Shown here: positions 59,420 through 64,000 of the stretch, in pieces
Position numbering within the stretch: the stretch's first letter is position 1
Layout: every line of letters begins with the position of its first letter
NCBI RefSeq assembly: GCF_001005085.2
Contig: NZ_LBMU02000029.1
Span: 171,908-235,907 of the forward strand
Length of the DNA: 64,000 nucleotides
Source of the DNA: Streptomyces humi
Lineage (GTDB): Bacteria > Actinomycetota > Actinomycetes > Streptomycetales > Streptomycetaceae
Reading direction: 5' to 3'
Notes under the pieces: model-generated
What the model saw: only the letters and a program-made list of their open reading frames with translations
What the model was told of the DNA's origin: nothing
The model's database searches: none
Made by a program: the position numbers and the translations under genes

Positions 59420-60444
59420 TGCCGCTGCTGGAACTGGACGCGGCCACCGTGCGGTTCGGCGCGCGGGCCGTGCTCGACGCGGTGGACCTGACGGTCGACG
59501 AGCACGAGGTGGTGTGTGTGCTCGGGCCCAGCGGGAGCGGCAAGTCGACGCTGCTGCGGGCGGTGGCCGGACTGCAACCGCTCGGTGCCGGACGGGTGTT
59601 GCTCGGCGGTCAGGACCAGGCGCGGGTGCCGGCGCATCAGCGCGGGGTCGGGCTGATGTTCCAGGACCATCAGCTGTTCCCGCAGCGGGACGTGGGCGGG
59701 AACGTGGCCTTCGGGCTCCGGATGCGCGGTGCCGGCAAGGAGCAGCAGGCGGCGCGGGTGGGGGAGTTGCTGGAACTGGTGGGGCTGCCGGGGGCCGCGC
59801 GGCGGGCGGTGGCCGGACTGTCGGGTGGTGAGCAGCAGCGGGTGGCGCTCGCGCGGGCGCTGGCACCCCGGCCGCGGCTGCTGATGCTCGACGAACCGCT
59901 CGGGCAGCTCGACCGCTCGCTGCGGGAGCGGCTGGTGGTCGAACTCCGCGAGCTGTTCGGGCGGTTGGGGACGACGGTGCTGGCCGTGACGCACGACCAG
60001 GGGGAGGCGTTCGCGCTGGCCGACCGGGTGGTGGTGATGCGGGACGGGCGGATCGCCCAGTCCGGTACGCCGCTGGACGTCTGGCAGCGGCCCGCCGACG
60101 AGTTCGTGGCCCGCTTCCTCGGCTTCGGCAACGTGGTCCCGGCGACCGTCGAGGGTGCGGCCGCGGTGACGCCGTGGGGCAAGCTGCCGGTGCCGGAGGG
60201 CTCGGGGCAGGGGACGCGGACGCTGCTGGTGCGGCCCGCGGGCGTACGGCTCGTCGCCGCCGACGCGGGGCTGCCCTGCACGGTGGCAGCCCGGACCTTC
60301 CAGGGCACCCATGTCACCGTCCACCTCCAGCCCGAGGACGGCGGTCCGCGTCTGGAGGCGGCCTGCGCGCTCAGGCGGGCGCCGGCGGCCGGGGACACGG
60401 TGGGCGTCGAGTTCGACGCGACGGAGACCGTCGTACTGGACTGA
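59419..60444 (+). CDS. thiQ: Thiamine ABC transporter ATPase
   Basis: This 341-residue ABC ATPase has Walker A GPSGSGKST, Q-loop FQDHQLFPQRDV, signature LSGGEQQRVALARAL, Walker B LLMLDEPLGQLD and H-loop VTHDQ. A C-terminal TOBE-like domain (about 270-335) makes it longer than typical ThiQ (about 230 residues) and closer to PotA/FbpC-type subunits. The ATG overlaps the thiP stop by one base with GGGGGAG upstream. The symbol is by operon context. Confidence 0.88.
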   Translation: MPLLELDAATVRFGARAVLDAVDLTVDEHEVVCVLGPSGSGKSTLLRAVAGLQPLGAGRVLLGGQDQARVPAHQRGVGLMFQDHQLFPQRDVGGNVAFGLRMRGAGKEQQAARVGELLELVGLPGAARRAVAGLSGGEQQRVALARALAPRPRLLMLDEPLGQLDRSLRERLVVELRELFGRLGTTVLAVTHDQGEAFALADRVVVMRDGRIAQSGTPLDVWQRPADEFVARFLGFGNVVPATVEGAAAVTPWGKLPVPEGSGQGTRTLLVRPAGVRLVAADAGLPCTVAARTFQGTHVTVHLQPEDGGPRLEAACALRRAPAAGDTVGVEFDATETVVLD

Positions 60445-60479
60445 CGGCCGCCGCGCGGAGCACGACGACCGACGGCCGG

Positions 60480-60563
60480 GCGGAGCGCGACGGCCCCCGG
60501 GAGTACGACGGCCGGGCGGGGCACGACGGACGCGCGGAGCGCGACGGCCCTCGGGAGTACGAC
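60480..60563. repeat. Imperfect 54-bp direct repeat downstream of thiQ
   Basis: GCGGAGCGCGACGGCC(C/T)Y-GGGAGTACGAC occurs twice about 54 bases apart, with shorter GACGGCCGGGCGG units between them. It fills the convergent gap before the terminator. No gene was seen. Confidence 0.65.
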
Positions 60564-60599
60564 CGAGGCCCGTCCCCGGGGGAACGGGGGCGGGCCTCG
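60564..60599. terminator. Bidirectional hairpin between thiQ and the sortase substrate gene
   Basis: A 15-base-pair stem with one wobble (CGAGGCCCGTCCCCG 60564-60578 with 60585-60599) has a 6-base loop. Confidence 0.85.
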
Positions 60600-60623
60600 G
60601 TGCTGTACGGGTGAGCGGCGCGG

Positions 60624-61334
60624 TCAGTTTCCGCTGTGCGCCCCACGACGGCGCATGCCGAACCAGACGGCTCCGCCGCCGGCCACGACCAGCGCGCCGG
60701 CGATACCGGCGATCAGGCCGGTGTTGGAGTTGGCACCGGTCTCGGCGAGGTTGGACTCACCGACCGCCGGGGACGGGGCGTTGTCCGACGTCCCGGCCGG
60801 AGCGGTGCTGCTGCTCTCCGTGGCCGACGGGGCCGGGGAGTCCGACTCGGCCGGCGTGGACTCGGACGCCGACGGCGACGGGGTGGCCGACTCCGACGGG
60901 GAGGGGCTGGCGCTCTCCTCGGACTTGCACGCGGTCGACGGCGTCGTCAGGTTCGGCGTGATGTCCGTGTCGATCTGGGTCTTGCCGCTGTCGACCTTGA
61001 CGTGGACGCGGTACGTCGCGTTGGGCGCCCAGTCCTCGGAGAAGGTGACCTTCGTACCTTCCTTGGAGCCCTTCACGGTCTGGGCGTCGCCGACCTGCTT
61101 CGCGTCGGCACCGTTGTTCTCGAGGAAGACGGTGATGGTGGCCGGAGTACCTGTGGCGTCCTGGTCGGTGACCGTGATGACACCGTTGGAGCCGTCGCAG
61201 GTGGCTTCGGCGGAGAACTCTTTGATGTTGCACGCGAGGGCGTTGCTGGAGACGCCCAGGACCAGCGCGGCCGACGCGGAGGCAACACCCAGGATGCGCA
61301 CGGAACGACGTGCACTGCGGCGGGATATGGACAC
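60624..61334 (-). CDS. Sortase-anchored cell-wall surface protein (LAETG)
   Basis: This 236-residue protein has an N-terminal signal peptide (SVRILGVASASAALVLGVSSNALA, about 12-35). It is followed by a beta-rich domain with three Cys (CNIKEF, ATCDGS, TACKSE) and a Ser/Pro/Glu/Thr-rich stalk. The C-terminus is the sorting signal LAETG, a hydrophobic helix (TGLIAGIAGALVVAGGGAVWF) and RRRG. LAETG is the form used by Streptomyces SrtE sortases; no sortase gene is present here. I chose the GTG at 61334, which has AAGGA five bases upstream; an ATG at 61355 is in frame. The function of the exposed domain is unknown. Confidence 0.85.
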   Translation of the reverse strand: MSISRRSARRSVRILGVASASAALVLGVSSNALACNIKEFSAEATCDGSNGVITVTDQDATGTPATITVFLENNGADAKQVGDAQTVKGSKEGTKVTFSEDWAPNATYRVHVKVDSGKTQIDTDITPNLTTPSTACKSEESASPSPSESATPSPSASESTPAESDSPAPSATESSSTAPAGTSDNAPSPAVGESNLAETGANSNTGLIAGIAGALVVAGGGAVWFGMRRRGAHSGN

Positions 61335-61427
61335 GTTTGTCCTTACTGAGTGCATAACTGCGGGGGGGTGAGAGGGAGTTGACGCAACGGTGAGGTGAGG
61401 CATCAGTATCCCCAGGAGGCTCACAGG

Positions 61428-61455
61428 TCTATAAGCGCTCCATAAGCAGTGTCAA
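61428..61455 (-). promoter_or_regulatory. Strong promoter of the sortase-substrate gene
   Basis: On the minus strand TTGACA (61455-61450), a 16-base spacer and TATAGA (61433-61428) give a near-consensus vegetative promoter, unusual in this high-G+C DNA. The leader would be about 90 bases. Confidence 0.75.
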
Positions 61456-61493
61456 TGCATATGCGGTCCACGGGTGTTGACTTTACTCGCTTA

Positions 61494-62657
61494 TTAAGCG
61501 CTGAGACGTTTCAGCGCTTGTGAAGCTTGCTCGATCCGGTCAACGAGGGCGATACGGGACGCCATCGACCGCTCCCCTGCCAGTGCGGTCAGCAACTGCC
61601 AGGCGGGCAGCCGCTCGCTCCAGTGCGCCCCGTCCACGAGCACCATCGGGGTCGGCTCGCCCCGCGACTCGTAGTAGTTGGGCGTGGCGTTGTCGAAGAT
61701 CTCCTGTACGGTCCCGGCCGCGCCCGGCAGGAACACCACACCGGCGTCGGAACGGGCCAGCAGGCCGTCCTCGCGGGTGGCGTTGGCGAAGTACTTGGCG
61801 ATGTGCGAGGCGAAGGCGTTCGGCGGTTCGTGGCCGTAGAACCAGGTGGGGATGCCCACCGAGGAGCCGCCGTCCGGCCAGCGCCCGCGGACCTCGAAGG
61901 CGGCCCGCGCCCACTCGGTGACCGAGGGCCGGAACGACGGGGCCTTGGCGAGGAGTTCGAGGGCCTCGTCGAGCATTCCGTCGTCGAAGGGGGCCGCGTA
62001 CGCGCCGAGGTTCGCCGCCTCCATCGCACCCGGGCCGCCGCCGGTCGCCACGGTGTACCCGGCGCGCGCGAGTTCCCGGCCGAGCCGGGCCGCACCGGCG
62101 TACTCGGCCGTGCCGCGCGCCATCGCGTGCCCGCCCATCACGCCCACCACCCGCGCGTCGGCGAGGAGTTCGTCGAGCGCGTCGGAGACCGCGTCGTCGT
62201 GGATCGAGCGCAGCATCGAGGCGAATATGTCGCCGTCCGCCCCGGTCCGCTGGAACCACGCGTACGAACGGGCGTCCGGGGTGGCCTCGTAGCCCTCGGC
62301 GAGCGACTCGAACAACTCGTCGGGCGTGTAGGCGAAGGCGCGGTACGGATCGAAGGGGAGGTCCGGCACGGGCGGGAACACCAGCGCGCCCGAGGCGCCG
62401 ACCCGCGCCGCGGCCTCGGCCGTCATCGGGCAGCCGAGGAAGACGGCGCCGGTGGTGTCGGTGGTGAGCAGGACGTCCGTACGGTCCGTCAGGTCGACGG
62501 CCTGGACGCGGTACTGGGCGAGTGTGCCGTGCTCGGCGACCACCTCGTCGAACTCGGCGAGCGACTCGATCTCGCGGTCACGGGCGGCACGGTTCGGCTG
62601 CGGGTCCGCGGACTGCGGCTGGGCGGGTGTCGGATGCACCCGCCCATGCTGGCACAC
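61494..62657 (-). CDS. LOG-family Rossmann protein
   Basis: This 387-residue protein has the LOG/lysine-decarboxylase-like motifs GVMGGHAMARG, TGGGPGAMEAAN (PGGxGT-like phosphate loop region) and PGAAGTVQEIFDN. Some LOG proteins are phosphoribohydrolases acting on cytokinin or AMP-like nucleotides. This long version, with an N-terminal domain of about 150 residues, is actinobacterial and uncharacterised. The stop lies inside a hairpin (AAGCGCTGA...TCAGCGCTT). A GTG at 62639 is an alternative start. Confidence 0.85.
   Translation of the reverse strand: MCQHGRVHPTPAQPQSADPQPNRAARDREIESLAEFDEVVAEHGTLAQYRVQAVDLTDRTDVLLTTDTTGAVFLGCPMTAEAAARVGASGALVFPPVPDLPFDPYRAFAYTPDELFESLAEGYEATPDARSYAWFQRTGADGDIFASMLRSIHDDAVSDALDELLADARVVGVMGGHAMARGTAEYAGAARLGRELARAGYTVATGGGPGAMEAANLGAYAAPFDDGMLDEALELLAKAPSFRPSVTEWARAAFEVRGRWPDGGSSVGIPTWFYGHEPPNAFASHIAKYFANATREDGLLARSDAGVVFLPGAAGTVQEIFDNATPNYYESRGEPTPMVLVDGAHWSERLPAWQLLTALAGERSMASRIALVDRIEQASQALKRLSA
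61496..61519 (-). terminator. Hairpin overlapping the end of the LOG-family gene
   Basis: AAGCGCTGA (61496-61504) and TCAGCGCTT (61511-61519) form a perfect 9-base-pair stem that includes the last codons and part of the stop. On the minus strand it runs into TTAATAAG. Confidence 0.65.
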
Positions 62658-62675
62658 CTGTTCGCGTCGAAGAGG

Positions 62676-63083
62676 TCAGCCCTGGACCGCCGCCGGGTCC
62701 ATCCACACGACCTCCCAGCTGTGGCCGTCGAGGTCCTCGAAGGAACGGCCGTACATGAAGCCCTGGTCCTGGACGTCGTCGTTCGCCGTGCCGCCCGCCG
62801 CGACCGCCTTCTCCACCAGCTCGTCGACCTTCTCGCGGCTCTCCGCGCTCAGGCAGATCAGCACCTCGCTGGTCTTCCTGGAGTCGGCGATCTCCTTCTT
62901 CGTGAAGTCGGCGTAGCGCTGCTTGCCGAGCAGCATCGCGATGATCGTGTCGCTGATCACGACACAGGAGCAGTCGTCGGTGCTGAACTGCGGGTTGATC
63001 GAGTAGCCGAGCGCCGTGAAGAACTTCCGCGACGCGGCGACGTCGTCGGTGGCCAGGTTCACGAAGATCATCTGCTGGTACAT
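62676..63083 (-). CDS. VOC-family (glyoxalase-like) protein
   Basis: This 135-residue protein begins MYQQMIFVNLATDDVAASRKFF and contains ALGYSINPQF, VISDTIIAMLL and the final FEDLDGHSWEVVWMDP. It thus has the paired beta-alpha-beta-beta-beta units of the vicinal oxygen chelate fold, in the PhnB/extradiol-like lactoylglutathione lyase group. The metal site is partly changed (no His at the first usual position), so activity is uncertain. GGGAGAGAG lies upstream of the ATG. Confidence 0.88.
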   Translation of the reverse strand: MYQQMIFVNLATDDVAASRKFFTALGYSINPQFSTDDCSCVVISDTIIAMLLGKQRYADFTKKEIADSRKTSEVLICLSAESREKVDELVEKAVAAGGTANDDVQDQGFMYGRSFEDLDGHSWEVVWMDPAAVQG

Positions 63084-63190
63084 GGGGTCTCTCTCCCTCG
63101 GGTGCCGTGCTGTTCGGGGGGTAGACCGGGGGGCGGCGTGAAAGTCATCGGTCGCTCCGCACTTCTGTGCGGTGAATTTCCCGCGACCGC

Positions 63191-64000
63191 TCAGCGGACC
63201 AGGGGCAGGGCGGCGAGGTCGGCGATCAGCAGGGTGAGGGGGCCGAGGAGGGCCAGCAGGGCGCCGGTGCGCAGGGCCGCCGCGCCGCGCAGCAACGTCA
63301 CCGGGGCGCCGAGGCGGAGCAGCGCCTCGGTGGTGCCGGCGCGGGACTGGCGGGCCTCCGCGGCGGCGGTGAGGAGCGTGGCCACCGAGCAGCCGGCGAC
63401 CACGAGGCCGCCGAGGACGGTGAGCGGGCCGGCGGGGGGCCGGTGGCCGCCGTGCAGGGTGGTCGTCGCGAAGACCGCGGACGCCACCGCGCAGACGACG
63501 CCGAGGGGGCGGCCGATCCGGGTGGCCTCCGCCATCAGGACGCGGCCGGCCAGGAGACGGAGGGCGCCGGGGCGGACGGCCTGGAGGAGGCGGCCGCACA
63601 GGTGGGTGAGGGCGGGGGCGGCGAGGACCAGGCCGAGGGCGGTGAGCGACCAGCCGACCAGGACGCCGACGGGGCCGGTGGCCAGGCCGCCGGGGAGGGC
63701 GGTGCGGATGGTGGTCTCGGTGACGCCGGCGTACGACTCCATGCCGAGGCCTGCGGCGACGGCGGCGACGGCCCAGGGGAGGCCGCTGGGGGCCGGGTCG
63801 GCCGCGGCCGGGGTCGGGGCCGGGGTCGGCGGGATTGCGCTCACCGGCACCGGCAGGGCACCGTCCGCGCCCACCCGTGCCGCCCAAGCGGCACGACTGC
63901 CCGCGGGATGACGAGGTGGCTGGACACCGTCCGCGGGCGGACGGGGAGAGGGCTGGGTGTCCGCGGGGCGGTGGGACGGCTGGGTGTCATCCGTAGGTTG
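63191..64000 (-). CDS. Membrane protein with Pro-rich N-terminus (5' end beyond window)
   Basis: About six hydrophobic segments lie between residues 30 and 227 counted from a GTG at 63874 (for example AVAAVAAGLGMESYAG, VLVGWSLTALGLVLAAPALTH, LLALLGPLTLLIADLAALP). The frame stays open from that GTG to the window edge. There it encodes a Pro/Gln/Thr-rich stretch with repeated DTQPS and PADG units that looks truly coding, so the real start is probably outside. The pattern (transporter-permease-like helices, no motif) does not allow a function; a membrane component of an export system is one guess. Confidence 0.6.
   Translation of the reverse strand, partial: QPTDDTQPSHRPADTQPSPRPPADGVQPPRHPAGSRAAWAARVGADGALPVPVSAIPPTPAPTPAAADPAPSGLPWAVAAVAAGLGMESYAGVTETTIRTALPGGLATGPVGVLVGWSLTALGLVLAAPALTHLCGRLLQAVRPGALRLLAGRVLMAEATRIGRPLGVVCAVASAVFATTTLHGGHRPPAGPLTVLGGLVVAGCSVATLLTAAAEARQSRAGTTEALLRLGAPVTLLRGAAALRTGALLALLGPLTLLIADLAALPLVR

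Noticed and set aside
1..64000. tRNA, rRNA, SRP RNA or other structural RNA genes
   Set aside because: I looked for T-loop and cloverleaf patterns in the gaps and saw none; a covariance-model scan would settle it.

Overview
This window is a block of high-G+C actinobacterial chromosome that I read as Streptomyces. The evidence is the gene content, the many GTG starts, the leaderless promoters and the near match to Streptomyces coelicolor proteins I remember (RecG, AbsB/RNase III, GlcP1, NsdA, GlnD, the four Sip signal peptidases, WhiG). Gene order follows the recG-smc-ftsY-ffh-rpsP-whiG-rpsB-rlmN part of the core chromosome. No prophage, insertion sequence, tRNA, rRNA or CRISPR array is visible.

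Layout. 1-2225: an HSP90-like ATPase and a partial partner gene on the minus strand. 2395-9783: recG, rsmD, coaD, a DivIVA-like coiled-coil gene, DUF177, rpmF, rnc, mutM. 9756-11381: an HxlR regulator and a secreted CAP-domain protein. 11571-17984: acyP, a small coiled-coil gene, smc and the glucose permease glcP. 18370-20877: a luciferase-like oxidoreductase and an NCS1 permease. 20999-24888: ftsY, a primase-polymerase and the developmental regulator nsdA. 25088-29401: GlnR-box-controlled amtB-glnK-glnD. 29509-34057: ffh, a short FtsH and a methyltransferase. 34610-38156: a SprT-like metalloprotein, then rpsP-khpA-rimM-trmD-rplS. 38205-42689: sipWXYZ, a Nudix hydrolase and DUF2469. 42836-47797: yraN, yifB, dprA, whiG and a TetR regulator. 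48051-53816: an M23 peptidase, then rpsB-tsf-pyrH-frr-cdsA. 54044-56456: an unusual P450 and rlmN. 56488-60444: a TPP riboswitch and a thiamine ABC transporter. 60624-64000: a sortase substrate, a LOG protein, a VOC protein and a membrane protein cut by the window end.

How the genes work together. Most of the block is growth machinery: translation (rpmF, rpsP, rplS, rpsB, tsf, frr, rimM, trmD, rsmD, rlmN), protein export (ffh, ftsY and four signal peptidases), chromosome upkeep (recG, smc, mutM, dprA) and nitrogen sensing (amtB-glnK-glnD). Developmental control (nsdA, whiG, rnc/absB) lies within it. Accessory genes are few: the HSP90 pair, the P450 and the riboswitch-controlled transporter.

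The most unusual signals are non-genic. A dispersed stem-loop repeat occurs after recG, after ftsH and after the tetR gene, and two of its copies have tandemly amplified tails. A recognisable copy lies in frame inside the hinge domain of SMC. Other points are a RecA-independent DNA-damage-type promoter that overlaps the recG start, a hairpin that covers the P450 ribosome binding site, and several perfect palindromes that look like operators.
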